From: Granulosicoccus sp045110515
GTDB taxonomy: Bacteria > Pseudomonadota > Gammaproteobacteria > Granulosicoccales > Granulosicoccaceae
Reading direction: 5' to 3'
DNA length: 64,000 nucleotides
Assembly: GCA_045110515.1 (NCBI GenBank)
Contig: JBGCGD010000030.1
Coordinates: 20,811-84,810 of the forward strand
Shown here: piece by piece, positions 1 through 8,287 of the stretch
Layout of the letters: the number at the start of each line of letters is the position of its first letter
Numbering within the stretch: the first letter of the stretch is position 1
The notes under the pieces: generated by a model
The model's input: only the letters and a program-made list of their open reading frames with translations
What the model was told of the DNA's origin: nothing
Databases searched by the model: none
Made by a program: the position numbers and the translations under genes

Positions 1-1088
1 CTAGCCAGTGATAAAGAGATATCAAAATGATAAGCCGGGCCTGATTCGGTAATAGCCTCCAACATCGATTCACGCATTTTCCATAAATCACGGCGCTGCT
101 GTTCGGAGGCGGCAATCATCGCATCCACGACGAGCCCTTCATCCATTAGCTCGGCCAACACTGCAGTCACTGCGCTTTCGAGGGAGATGATGCCGTCATC
201 CTGCTTTTCACTATCGTCAGGTCGGGAAGAAGCAACCTCTACCAAAATACCATTTGGCACCTGCCCTTCTAATGGACGTCGGGTGGCCGGGAAAACCTTA
301 CAGATAACATCGACTGCCGGTTGAGGCATGTATTCAAAAGCTTCAACCCCTCCACCAGTGACGTCTTGCAAGCGATTGAGCACAGTGGGCGCTGCATCCA
401 GTTTATTTAAGGCCAGAAAGGCCGTTGCCCGAGCATTTGGTGCAGGGAATAATTTGAACACCGCGGCAGTAACAATACCCAAAGTACCTTCAGCGCCAAT
501 GAGCAGATTTTTTAAATCGTAACCGGTGTTGTCTTTTCTAAGCCCGGTGAGCGCGTTGACCACCGAGCCGTTTGGCATAACGGCTTCAATGCCCAAACAT
601 AATTCTCTAGTATTGCCATAGCGCACTACATTCGAGCCACCTGCATTAGTAGATAGATTGCCACCGATACTGCAACTGCCCTTGGCACCAAACATTAAAG
701 GGAAAATCAGATCATGCTCTAGGGCGAGCTCGTGCAGCGTTTCCAACACAACGCCTGCTTCTACGGTCACTGTACGACTCGCTTTGTCGAATGTACGAAC
801 AGCGTTCAATCTTTTTAACGACACAATAATTGATGAGCTACCGGCAACCGGAACCCCGCCACCACACAAGCCGGTTCCTCCGCCTTGCGGAACTATGGAA
901 ACGTTTCTGGCATTACAAAGCTTAACCAAGTCAGCTACTTCGGCAGTCGTGCATGGGCTGACGACCGCTAGCGCGCTCGACCGATATTGCCCCGTCCAGT
1001 CCGTGACAAAACCCGCAACATCATTCGGGTTGGTCAACACGTATTCCCCACCCACAATCGCCTGAATATCCTCGACGATGTTGGACAT
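1..1088 (-). CDS. FAD-linked oxidase, D-2-hydroxyacid dehydrogenase type (C-terminus outside window)
   Basis: Reading the minus strand from an ATG at 1088 gives an open frame of about 362 residues that runs off the window start, so the C-terminal catalytic/cap end is missing. The protein begins SNIVEDIQAIVG and carries the FAD_binding_4 (PCMH) signature PQGGGTGLCGG near residue 75, then NLSTNAGG...RYGNTRE, LRKDNTGYDLKNLLIGAEG and TLGIVT. These are hallmarks of the VAO-family D-2-hydroxyglutarate/D-lactate dehydrogenases (GlcD-like), which oxidise D-2-hydroxyacids to 2-oxoacids and pass electrons to a carrier. The frame stays open upstream to a TGA about 50 nt away, so a slightly earlier non-ATG start is possible; ATG 1088 fits the family's N-terminus. 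It diverges from a GntR/FCD regulator that probably controls it. The exact substrate cannot be told. Confidence 0.88.
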   Translation of the reverse strand, partial: MSNIVEDIQAIVGGEYVLTNPNDVAGFVTDWTGQYRSSALAVVSPCTTAEVADLVKLCNARNVSIVPQGGGTGLCGGGVPVAGSSSIIVSLKRLNAVRTFDKASRTVTVEAGVVLETLHELALEHDLIFPLMFGAKGSCSIGGNLSTNAGGSNVVRYGNTRELCLGIEAVMPNGSVVNALTGLRKDNTGYDLKNLLIGAEGTLGIVTAAVFKLFPAPNARATAFLALNKLDAAPTVLNRLQDVTGGGVEAFEYMPQPAVDVICKVFPATRRPLEGQVPNGILVEVASSRPDDSEKQDDGIISLESAVTAVLAELMDEGLVVDAMIAASEQQRRDLWKMRESMLEAITESGPAYHFDISLSLA

Positions 1089-1180
1089 GGCAGATTTGGA
1101 CAACGCTTCAATCAACTTAATGTGCTCCAGAAAGGCTCAATATGCCCGAAAACAGGTCATCTAGATGATGCTGGCGCATC

Positions 1181-1226
1181 CTACCATCTAACATGGTAGT
1201 TAAGTCAAGTACCATGTACCATGCTA
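1181..1226. promoter_or_regulatory. Cluster of tacca/tggta half-sites, likely GntR/FCD operator
   Basis: In the divergent intergenic region a perfect inverted repeat CTACCAT-N5-ATGGTAG (1181-1199) is followed within a few bases by the tandem ACCATGTACCATG (1211-1223). FadR/FCD-type GntR regulators typically bind short TGGT...ACCA palindromes, so this is a plausible shared operator for the oxidase and for the regulator itself. Binding is inferred from position and symmetry only. Confidence 0.55.
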
Positions 1227-1286
1227 GTTGCACAGATCATCGTAGCTTTACTATCATTCCGCAGGTCACTGGAGAAGGAACAACTC

Positions 1287-1955
1287 ATGCAGCCGGTCAA
1301 CTATCCGAAATCGCTGATGCACGTCACGGCTGAGAAGATCCGTCAAGCTATCGTCTCCGGAGAGTTGCCGCTCGGATCAAAACTGTCTGAGCAGCGGCTT
1401 GCAGATACCTTAGAAGTTAGTCGCTCACCGGTGCGCGACGCATTGGCCGCTTTGCAATGGGAAGGCTTGGTGACCATTTCGCCAAAACGAGGAAGCTATG
1501 TGTTCACTCCGGAAGTGCTAGCGGTTGATGAGCTGTGCGAACACCGTTTTATTCTGGAAACTGCGGCAATACGCTTGGGTATCGAAAGGAATCACCACAC
1601 GCTAGTGCAGCAACTGGAAGCCGCCAGTGAAGAAATGCAAAAAGCCTTGGCATCAACTGACCCTCACGAATACACAATCGGTGATCACCAGTTTCACGAT
1701 GCAATCATTGAATGCGCAGCGAACCGCGCTCTCTCCAAATCCTATAACCTCACAATATCTCCACTTAAAGCGCTACGCACCCATCTTTTCACCATAATGA
1801 GTGAAAACACCCAGCGCTCAATGAGCGAGCACGTCGCTGTTATAAAGGCCGTTGAAGAGAAAGATACCGAGCAAGCGGTATTACAATTGAGCGAACATAT
1901 TGGACATCTTGCAACTGCGTTTCGTGCCAAGCTATCTAATCAAAAATCTGCTTAG
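1287..1955 (+). CDS. GntR-family transcriptional regulator, FCD domain
   Basis: A 222-residue regulator. Residues ~5-75 form the GntR winged helix (QAIVSGELPLGSKLSEQ, LADTLEVSRSPVRDAL, KRGSYVF) and residues ~85-210 form an all-helical FCD effector domain with the conserved metal/ligand positions D..FH (DHQFHDAI), N (ANRAL) and paired H (SEHVAVI, LSEHIGH). The ATG at 1287 is chosen because GGAGAAGGA lies just upstream; the frame stays open to 1221 but that extension lacks a ribosome site. It diverges from the 2-hydroxyacid dehydrogenase and most likely represses it until an organic-acid ligand is bound, the usual logic for LldR/GlcC-type members. The ligand is not known. Confidence 0.9.
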   Translation: MQPVNYPKSLMHVTAEKIRQAIVSGELPLGSKLSEQRLADTLEVSRSPVRDALAALQWEGLVTISPKRGSYVFTPEVLAVDELCEHRFILETAAIRLGIERNHHTLVQQLEAASEEMQKALASTDPHEYTIGDHQFHDAIIECAANRALSKSYNLTISPLKALRTHLFTIMSENTQRSMSEHVAVIKAVEEKDTEQAVLQLSEHIGHLATAFRAKLSNQKSA

Positions 1956-1996
1956 ACACAGCAAACCGGGTAATAATATTTTAAATCTCTTGAGCA

Positions 1997-2953
1997 CTAC
2001 GAACTAGCACGCCCCCTCATAACACTAGGACTAGCCCCATAACGCTTAGAAAAGCTACGTGAGAACGATGACTGGCTATCAAATCCACATTGGATGGATA
2101 TTTCCAGAATATCCAATGATGAATCTAATAAAAGCTTACGCGCGATACTAAGGCGTAGACCGAGATAGTATTTCGCCGGCGTTTGCCCAAGGTGTTTCTT
2201 AAAAATAACTTCAAGCGTTTTAGGTGATATTTGCAGCTGCTTGGCGATGTTTGAAATCAATATAGGTGTATCGATATTCTCCTCCATCAACCTAACCGCT
2301 GCGCCAATACGCGGTTCTGCATACTCAAGCTTTCCAAGCGATACTGTTGGCTGGCTATCTGTTGATGCGTGCATTTGATCGTATATAAACACACTGGCAA
2401 CTTCCAACGCCCGTGAGCGCCCCTGCTCTTTCTCGATAAGGTGCAGCATCATATCTAACGCCGGGGAAGCACCACCACTACTCCAAACGTTTTTATTAGT
2501 GACATAGCGATCAGGAACTATGTTGAGGCTGGGATACTGTTGCCGCATAGCTTCAATATCTTCCCAATGCGTGGTAACACGATGGTCTTTAATGATTGCC
2601 GACCTGGCTAATATCCAGGTGCCTGCTTCTACTGCGCATACCGTTTTATAGCGTGATGCCTTACGACGAACGTCCTGAACGAGCGAGCGGTCTGCGTTAG
2701 CTTCCTGATTAAAGCTTGCGATAACGATGAGATAGTCACCGGGCTTAGCCGATGAAAACGCTCCCTGACTTTTCATCTCAATATTGCCGGTTAGCTTAAC
2801 CGGATCACCCTTTGGCGAGAATATTCCCCATTCAAATAGTTGCTCTGCTGAAAGCCGATTAGCCGCGCGTAGCGGATCAATCACCGACGCCACGGTCAGC
2901 ATGTTTGAATCGTCTAAGATCAAAATACTGAGGGTGATTGGGGTATTTTGCAT
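1997..2953 (-). CDS. GlxA-family AraC-type regulator, likely carnitine catabolism activator (CdhR-like)
   Basis: A 318-residue protein with an N-terminal DJ-1/PfpI-like domain (about 8-190, starting LSILILDDSNMLTVASVIDPLRAANRL) and a C-terminal AraC double helix-turn-helix (about 215-315, with ISNIAKQLQISPKTLEVIFKKH and SIQCGFDSQSSFSRSF). This architecture is that of GlxA, GbdR and CdhR, which activate betaine and carnitine catabolism genes. It diverges from BKACE and the carnitine dehydrogenase fusion 100 bp away, supporting a CdhR role. The nucleophile-elbow cysteine of true DJ-1 amidases is not evident (sequence there is VEAGTWILARS), so the domain is probably a ligand sensor. Carnitine or dehydrocarnitine as ligand is inferred from context. 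Confidence 0.85.
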   Translation of the reverse strand: MQNTPITLSILILDDSNMLTVASVIDPLRAANRLSAEQLFEWGIFSPKGDPVKLTGNIEMKSQGAFSSAKPGDYLIVIASFNQEANADRSLVQDVRRKASRYKTVCAVEAGTWILARSAIIKDHRVTTHWEDIEAMRQQYPSLNIVPDRYVTNKNVWSSGGASPALDMMLHLIEKEQGRSRALEVASVFIYDQMHASTDSQPTVSLGKLEYAEPRIGAAVRLMEENIDTPILISNIAKQLQISPKTLEVIFKKHLGQTPAKYYLGLRLSIARKLLLDSSLDILEISIQCGFDSQSSFSRSFSKRYGASPSVMRGRASS

Positions 2954-3049
2954 GGCGAGTACGCGCTATTTGCCAAATATACTACGTTTTATGTCAAACG
3001 TCGGTTGTAGATTCTATCAAGATACGAGAACTTTTATAGGGGAAATACA

Positions 3050-3961
3050 ATGCCATTGGAAATGAACCGCGAGGTTTTTATCACGTGTGCCGTGACGGGA
3101 TCGGGCGGAACACAGGATCGTTCGCCACATGTGCCCCGCTCGCCTGAGCAGATTGCAAATTCAGCCATTGATGCGGCTAAGGCCGGAGCGGCGGTTGTCC
3201 ATTGTCATGTACGTGATCCTGAGACTGGTACGCCGTCTCGACAGCTGAGCTACTACCGTGAAGTCACCGACCGTATCCGCGATGCCGACATTGACGTCGT
3301 GCTTAATCTGACCGCAGGTATGGGTGGCGATATGGTCTTTGGCGGAGTTGAACAGCCTCTACCGGTTGGCGAAGGAACAGATATGGTTGGCGCGACAGAA
3401 CGCGTTGCCCACATCGCAGAATGCTTACCTGAAATATGTACGCTTGATTGCGGCACCATGAACTTTGCCGAAGCAGACTACGTCATGACGAATACACCGG
3501 GCATGCTGCGCACCATGGGCAAGATGATGACGGACCTCGGTGTAAAGCCAGAGATAGAAGCTTTCGATACCGGTCACCTTTGGTTCGCTAAACAGTTAGT
3601 TAAAGAAGGCGTGTTGGCCCCCGATGCACTGGTGCAACTCTGCATGGGTGTCCCCTGGGGCGCACCAGACGATCTCAACACCTTCATGGCGATGGTCAAC
3701 AATGTTCCAGACACTTGGAATTGGTCAGCGTTTTCATTAGGTCGCCATCAAATGCCGTATGTGGCAGCCGCTGTGTTGGCAGGTGGCAACGTGCGCGTTG
3801 GTTTAGAAGACAACTTAATGCTAGGCAAAGGCAATCTTGCTACCAACGCACAGCTTGTTGAACATGCCGTTGGCATTATCGAGAGCCTCGGGGCCAAAGT
3901 CCTCGGACCTGAAGCGGTTCGCGAAAAATTGAACCTGACAAAAAGAGCGCCAGCGTCATGA
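3050..3961 (+). CDS. BKACE family beta-keto acid cleavage enzyme (3-dehydrocarnitine cleavage)
   Basis: A 303-residue DUF849/BKACE protein. Family marks include the N-terminal FITCAVTGSG, the zinc-binding HCHVRDPETG (His-x-His near residue 50), NLTAGMGGDM, FDTGHLWFA and the late VGLEDN glutamate. BKACE enzymes condense a beta-keto acid with acetyl-CoA and release acetoacetate plus a new CoA ester. For 3-dehydrocarnitine the products are betainyl-CoA and acetoacetate. The start at 3050 has a clear AGGGGA ribosome site nine bases upstream. It overlaps the following carnitine dehydrogenase by 4 bp (ATGA), so the two are translationally coupled. Substrate assignment rests on that fusion partner and on the divergent CdhR-like regulator. 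Confidence 0.92.
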   Translation: MPLEMNREVFITCAVTGSGGTQDRSPHVPRSPEQIANSAIDAAKAGAAVVHCHVRDPETGTPSRQLSYYREVTDRIRDADIDVVLNLTAGMGGDMVFGGVEQPLPVGEGTDMVGATERVAHIAECLPEICTLDCGTMNFAEADYVMTNTPGMLRTMGKMMTDLGVKPEIEAFDTGHLWFAKQLVKEGVLAPDALVQLCMGVPWGAPDDLNTFMAMVNNVPDTWNWSAFSLGRHQMPYVAAAVLAGGNVRVGLEDNLMLGKGNLATNAQLVEHAVGIIESLGAKVLGPEAVREKLNLTKRAPAS

Positions 3962-5397
3962 CCCAAACAGCAGCAATCATAGGCGGCGGTGTTATTGGTG
4001 GCGGATGGGCTGCACGCTTTTTACTCAACGGTTGGAACGTCGTTGTATGCGATCCCGATCCGGAAGCAGCACGCAAGATCAGTGAAGTACTAGAGAACGC
4101 AAGGCGCTCATTGCCAGCGCTGCTCGATAATTCCATCATGAAAGAAGGTGAGCTTTCTTTTGTAAGCTCAATATCTGACGCTGTAAAGAATGCCGACTGG
4201 ATTCAGGAGAGCGTGCCCGAACGTCTCGACATTAAACACAAGGTGCTGGCTGAAGTTCAGGCACATTGTAGAACTGATGCACTCATTGGTTCGTCAACGT
4301 CTGGATTCAAACCATCAGAGCTGCAAGAGACGGCAGCCATGCCTGCTCAAATCTTTGTTGCCCATCCGTTTAATCCTGTTTATCTGCTTCCGCTCATTGA
4401 GCTTGTGGGTGATAGCCAAACAACAGAGATGGCTAAGACCCTACTCACTGAAGTTGGTATGAAGCCTTTGATTGTTCGTCAGGAAATCGATGCGCATATA
4501 GCTGATCGTTTTTTAGAAGCTGTTTGGCGTGAAGCGCTTTGGTTGATTAAAGACGGTGTCGCAACCACAGAAGAAATAGACGATGCCATACGATTTGGTT
4601 TCGGGCTGCGCTGGGCTCAAATGGGTCTGTTTGAAACGTACCGCGTTGCTGGTGGTGAAGCCGGGATGAAACACTTCATTGCGCAGTTTGGTCCTTGCCT
4701 GTCTTGGCCCTGGACGAAACTAATGGATGTGCCAGAACTCACCGATGACTTGGTAGATGCTATTGCTGACCAGTCAGATACTCAATCAGGTATGCACACC
4801 ATTCGCGAATTGGAGCGCATTCGTGACGATAATCTGGTGACTATCCTGCGCGGTCTTAAAGCTCGTAACTGGGGCGCTGGTGCGACATTGGTTGAACAGG
4901 AAGAACGTACCCAACCGCCATTACCCAGCGATATAACCAAACCGCTGAATACTTTAAACCGCGTAATTCCCATCGACTGGACGGACTATAACGGCCATAT
5001 GAATGAAAGCCGTTATGGGCAGGTATTCTCTGACGCAGGCGATGTGGTAATGAAGATGGTCGGGGCTACCCAAGCCTACATAGATTCAGGGCTTTCCTAC
5101 TTCACGGTAGAAAATTTAATTCAATTCCGAAATGAAACTCACCCGGGCGAGGCTATTACTGTCATAACGCAGGTGCTGCAGGCAGAAGGTAAGAAACTTC
5201 GCTTGTATCACGAGATGCATCGCGCTAAAGATGACGGCACACCCGGTGATTTGCTCTGTACGTGTAATCAATTGCTGGTGCATGTGTCTCTCGAAACGCG
5301 CAGATCGTGTGAACCTGGCGCTGAGATGGCAGCCAAGATGAAAGCCTTGCACGAGGCGCAAACTCAACTGCCAAAACCTGCCAGTATTCGCGATTGA
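3958..5397 (+). CDS. lcdH: L-carnitine dehydrogenase fused to betainyl-CoA thioesterase
   Basis: A 479-residue bifunctional protein. Residues 1-~320 are a 3-hydroxyacyl-CoA-dehydrogenase-type NAD enzyme: the Rossmann loop IIGGGVIGGGWAARF, FVAHPFNPVYLLPL, DRFLEAVWREAL. This is the L-carnitine 3-dehydrogenase fold. Residues ~335-470 are a 4HBT/hotdog thioesterase beginning VIPIDWTDYNGHMNESRY. The dehydrogenase makes 3-dehydrocarnitine; the thioesterase domain is expected to hydrolyse the betainyl-CoA made by BKACE, releasing glycine betaine. Fused dehydrogenase-thioesterases are known from Sinorhizobium carnitine catabolism; in pseudomonads the two are separate genes. Single-domain family members are about 320 residues, so the length itself shows the fusion. 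No frameshift or missing motif is seen. Confidence 0.93.
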   Translation: MTQTAAIIGGGVIGGGWAARFLLNGWNVVVCDPDPEAARKISEVLENARRSLPALLDNSIMKEGELSFVSSISDAVKNADWIQESVPERLDIKHKVLAEVQAHCRTDALIGSSTSGFKPSELQETAAMPAQIFVAHPFNPVYLLPLIELVGDSQTTEMAKTLLTEVGMKPLIVRQEIDAHIADRFLEAVWREALWLIKDGVATTEEIDDAIRFGFGLRWAQMGLFETYRVAGGEAGMKHFIAQFGPCLSWPWTKLMDVPELTDDLVDAIADQSDTQSGMHTIRELERIRDDNLVTILRGLKARNWGAGATLVEQEERTQPPLPSDITKPLNTLNRVIPIDWTDYNGHMNESRYGQVFSDAGDVVMKMVGATQAYIDSGLSYFTVENLIQFRNETHPGEAITVITQVLQAEGKKLRLYHEMHRAKDDGTPGDLLCTCNQLLVHVSLETRRSCEPGAEMAAKMKALHEAQTQLPKPASIRD

Positions 5398-5445
5398 GTC
5401 GTTATAAAGACCGTAGCCCTGCCCCCGATTTAAAGGTTTAGTGAT

Positions 5446-6609
5446 ATGAATTTTGCGCTATCAGAAGAACAACAAATGATCGTTGAGACCACACGGTCAT
5501 TCGTTGAAAACGAACTTTATCCGCATGAGATGGGAATTGAAAAAAGCGATCATCTCGATATGGATCTGGTCAAGGAGATTCAAAAAAAGGCGATAGAGGC
5601 TGGCCTGTATGCGGCAAACATCCCTGAAGAACATGGTGGTGCCGGACTCGACACACTCACGTGGCTGTTATACGAGAAAGAGCTCGGTAAGGCCAATTAC
5701 GCTCTTCATTGGACAGCAGTTGCGCGCCCTTCAAACATTCTTTGCGCCGGTACAAAGGAGCAACGTGAAAAGTATCTTGAACCGTGCGTTAGGGGCGAGA
5801 AATGGGATTGCATGGCAATGACAGAGCCAGGTGCTGGCTCTGACTTACGTGGCATGAAAGGCACAGCTAAACAAGACGGTGGTGATTTCGTTTTAAATGG
5901 CACCAAACATTTTATCAGTCATGCTGATATTGCCGACTTTGCTATCGTTTATATGGCAACAGGCGAAGAAGATACACCGCGTGGTAAGAAGAAGTTGATC
6001 TCCTCTTTCTTCGTTGATAAAGGCACACCAGGCTTCACTGTGCGCGACGGGTATAAAAACGTTTCCCACAGAGGCTATACAAATTCAATATTAGAATTTG
6101 ATAACTGCCGTATTCCTGCAGAGAACATGCTAGGGGAATTGCACAAAGGGTTTGAAGTTGCCAACGACTGGCTAGGTGCTACAAGGCTTCAGGTGGCATC
6201 AACCTGTTTAGGCCGCGCTGAGCGAGCGTTTCAACACGCTGTCGCCTATTCCGCTGAACGCGAACAGTTTGGCCAGAAGATTGGCAAGTTCCAAGGCGTC
6301 TCATTTAAGTTAGCAGACATGGCAATGGAACTCAAAGCTGCTGAACTACTTACGTGGGAGGCTGGTTGGAAGTATGACCAAGGAACATGCACCGATAGTG
6401 ATATGGCCATGGCGAAGTTGAAGGCAACTGAAATGTTGGCCTTTGTCGCTGATGAGGCTATTCAAATACACGGTGGCATGGGTGTCATGGATGAACTTCC
6501 ATTAGAGCGTATCTGGCGCGATTCACGTATCGAACGGATATGGGAAGGTACGTCTGAAATTCAGCGCCACATCATCTCCCGCGCCTTGTTACGCCCGTTA
6601 GGCGCTTAG
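5446..6609 (+). CDS. Acyl-CoA dehydrogenase
   Basis: A 387-residue FAD acyl-CoA dehydrogenase with the three expected domains: helical N-terminus (LSEEQQMIVETTRSF), the FAD/substrate signature MAMTEPGAGSDLRGMKGTA near residue 125, and a C-terminal helical domain with QIHGGMGVMDELPLERIWRD and the catalytic-glutamate segment IWEGTSEIQRH. It follows the carnitine genes by about 50 bp in the same direction and is probably in the operon. Carnitine to betaine does not itself need an acyl-CoA dehydrogenase, so it may serve gamma-butyrobetainyl-CoA or the acyl chain released from acylcarnitines; neither can be decided from sequence. The ribosome site is weak (TTTAGTG). Confidence 0.9.
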   Translation: MNFALSEEQQMIVETTRSFVENELYPHEMGIEKSDHLDMDLVKEIQKKAIEAGLYAANIPEEHGGAGLDTLTWLLYEKELGKANYALHWTAVARPSNILCAGTKEQREKYLEPCVRGEKWDCMAMTEPGAGSDLRGMKGTAKQDGGDFVLNGTKHFISHADIADFAIVYMATGEEDTPRGKKKLISSFFVDKGTPGFTVRDGYKNVSHRGYTNSILEFDNCRIPAENMLGELHKGFEVANDWLGATRLQVASTCLGRAERAFQHAVAYSAEREQFGQKIGKFQGVSFKLADMAMELKAAELLTWEAGWKYDQGTCTDSDMAMAKLKATEMLAFVADEAIQIHGGMGVMDELPLERIWRDSRIERIWEGTSEIQRHIISRALLRPLGA

Positions 6610-6953
6610 GTTTCTAACTTTAAAATTAAACCTCTTACGTTTGCTTGGGCTTTGCAAATTCACTTCTTCAGCGCAACAACGTAGAGCTAAACGTTGATTA
6701 GAGTAAGTGACGAAAGGTGTCCTCACGCCCTGGAATAAAAAATCGATAAGCAGGTTTAACCATCCCCTCAATATGCGCTCGTCCACGCGAACTTACCCGC
6801 ACTGATTTATCAGCTGTTTTAGTTCGAACCGAAACGCGCGCACTTAAACCACCGCCTTACCCCGAAATATCTGAAGTGTCTTAACATGTGGTCATCAAGA
6901 AATCAGTGGTTACATCGTAGAGAAAAGACCAAGTATTCAACCTTTTTCAATAT
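6610..6953. other. Intergenic stretch without recognisable gene
   Basis: About 340 bp after the acyl-CoA dehydrogenase. A short inverted repeat AGGTTT...AAACCT right after the stop codon (about 6608-6633) may act as a weak terminator. Beyond that no coding frame with family resemblance, RNA gene or strong promoter is seen; the segment ends where the direct repeat begins. Confidence 0.5.
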
Positions 6954-7273
6954 GTTGATCAATATGGATTTCTGAAATATACATAACAGATCACTCAGCT
7001 GCTAATAACGTAGAAAGCCCCTCTTCAAGCTGCTTCGTGAAGCCCGAAGCTTCCATATGAAGTCGCAGGCGCTGGTTATATCCTCCGGGTGTGTTCAATG
7101 CCTGGATCAGGTGCTGGCAATCCGGTGTGGTTTGCAAGCTCGTGCCAACCAGAGCACGCAAGAACGCTTCACCCTGTGCAGCATCCTTAACATTATCTCC
7201 AAGCCATTCTCCGGCTTTCTGCACCATGAGTGTTGCCGGTGACAGCACTGCCTGAGCGGCGAGATAGGCGGCA
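6954..7273. repeat. Direct repeat copy A (duplicated proC 3' end)
   Basis: These ~320 bp are nearly identical to 15126-15446 in the same orientation, with about ten substitutions and one single-base indel. Copy B is the 3' third of a complete proC-like gene plus about 50 bp beyond it; copy A carries only that part. Identity starts abruptly at gttgat and stops abruptly after aggcggca, where copy A switches to ABC-permease sequence. The two copies are 8.17 kb apart and bracket a block of unrelated genes. Confidence 0.92.
6991..7273 (-). pseudogene. proC-like 3' fragment (duplicate of the gene at 15176-15910)
   Basis: The minus strand encodes only the last ~90 residues of a pyrroline-5-carboxylate reductase-like protein (AAQAVLSPATLMVQ, LNTPGGYNQRLRLHMEASGF), nearly identical to the C-terminus of the complete copy. 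The N-terminal Rossmann domain is absent; upstream the sequence becomes an ABC permease. This fragment ends STLLAAE, whereas the complete gene stops four codons earlier because it has TGA where this copy has TTA. That suggests the fragment preserves the older 3' end. It is not expected to be functional. Confidence 0.88.
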
Positions 7274-7437
7274 CGAGGCGATAAAGTTCAATAAGCGGGT
7301 CGAAGAACGACTTAAAGAACTTGGATACGCCTATGAAAAGTCCAAGTGGCACGCCAATCAATATCCCCAAACTAAGGACGACCAAAACTCAGCATAGCGA
7401 GTCCCAGGTATGACCATTCAACCATGCTTTCTGCAAG
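7268..7437 (-). pseudogene. ABC transporter permease fragment (TauC/SsuC type)
   Basis: About 50 residues in the minus strand match the N-terminal transmembrane part of a binding-protein-dependent permease: LVVLSLGILIGVPLGLFIGVS followed by FFDPLIELYRLVPP. The reading frame upstream (NGHTWDSLC) is cut by an in-frame TGA at 7389-7391, and downstream the gene is replaced by the duplicated proC segment. No ATPase or binding-protein partner is nearby. It is a dead relic of a nitrate/taurine-type importer. Confidence 0.75.
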
Positions 7438-7448
7438 TTTATTTTCTC

Positions 7449-7479
7449 TATTGCGAAATGTTAGCTTCATATTGCGAAA
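7449..7479. promoter_or_regulatory. Tandem TATTGCGAAA repeat, possible operator
   Basis: The decamer TATTGCGAAA occurs at 7449-7458 and again at 7470-7479, exactly 21 bp apart, i.e. two helical turns on the same DNA face. It lies upstream of the permease relic (minus strand) and just beyond the 3' end of the IclR gene. It could be the old operator of the lost transport operon. No binding protein can be named. Confidence 0.3.
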
Positions 7480-7513
7480 CTAAAAGCAGGTGGCGCTACG
7501 CCTCGTGGGCTAT

Positions 7514-8287
7514 TTAGATCGCGAGATCAGTCGGGGGGACGCCGCCAATGAGTTCGGTGACACGGCTTGCTGACAGCAGAAGGTCTTCGCTCCAGCCACT
7601 CAAATCTTCGATTGTGTGCTGTGGATAAACGGACCAAAGATTGATGACAGCAATAGGCTCACTGACGTAGTTGAACACTGGGGCGGATATGCCCAGAAAG
7701 TGCTCGTACTCTTCGCGGTCATTCGTGGCAAAGCCTTGGTTGCGCACTTCCAAAAGCGCGGTAATAAAATCCTCGGGATTGATAATCGTGCGAGGCGTAC
7801 ACCTTTTGTATACGTATCCCTTTAGTTTGGCCTGAATGACCTTCTCTGGGAGGAAAGCAAGCAATGCCTTGCCTGATGCAGAGCAATGCATCGGTTCGCG
7901 CATACCAGGACGTTGAGCACCACCAAGGGAATGCGGGGCTTCCAAAATCCGTAGATAAACCACCTCTGTTCCACTTGGCAGACCTAACGTCACATTAACG
8001 CTGTAGCGCTCGAAAAGTCTGAACATTTCATCAAGGGCAATCGTCTGAATATCAAAGCCGCTATGAGCATTCTTGATCAAGTCGAAAATTCGTGATCCCA
8101 GAAAATAGACTTTGCGTTGTTCGTCAAACCGCACCATCTTTTCTTCAGTGCAAATGGCAAGCACACGGTGAACCGTGCTCTTGTTCAACCCACATTTTCT
8201 GACAATGTCAGAAAACGTCATCGGTTTCTGCGCCTCGCTGATCGCAGTCAGCAAAACCAACATTTTTTGGACGATTGAACTTTGCAT
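7514..8287 (-). CDS. IclR-family transcriptional regulator
   Basis: A 257-residue regulator. Residues ~5-65 are the winged helix (VQKMLVLLTAISEAQ, FSDIVRKCGLNKSTVHRVLAI) and ~75-250 the IclR ligand domain (LRILEAPHSLGG, MHCSASGKALLAF, VRNQGFATNDREEYEHFLGISAPVFN). It diverges from the PuuB-like oxidase across a 305-bp gap containing a perfect 19-bp palindrome, so it probably controls that oxidase-cupin-kinase group and itself. The ligand is not predictable from sequence. Confidence 0.9.
   Translation of the reverse strand: MQSSIVQKMLVLLTAISEAQKPMTFSDIVRKCGLNKSTVHRVLAICTEEKMVRFDEQRKVYFLGSRIFDLIKNAHSGFDIQTIALDEMFRLFERYSVNVTLGLPSGTEVVYLRILEAPHSLGGAQRPGMREPMHCSASGKALLAFLPEKVIQAKLKGYVYKRCTPRTIINPEDFITALLEVRNQGFATNDREEYEHFLGISAPVFNYVSEPIAVINLWSVYPQHTIEDLSGWSEDLLLSASRVTELIGGVPPTDLAI

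Noticed and set aside
328..1199. Plus-strand open frames of 64-135 codons at the left edge
   Set aside because: They are antisense to the FAD-linked oxidase, whose minus frame has clear family motifs.
7107..7385. A 92-codon minus-strand frame crossing the proC/ABC junction
   Set aside because: It only joins a permease fragment to out-of-frame proC sequence after a duplication boundary; the upstream stop at 7389-7391 shows the permease is broken.
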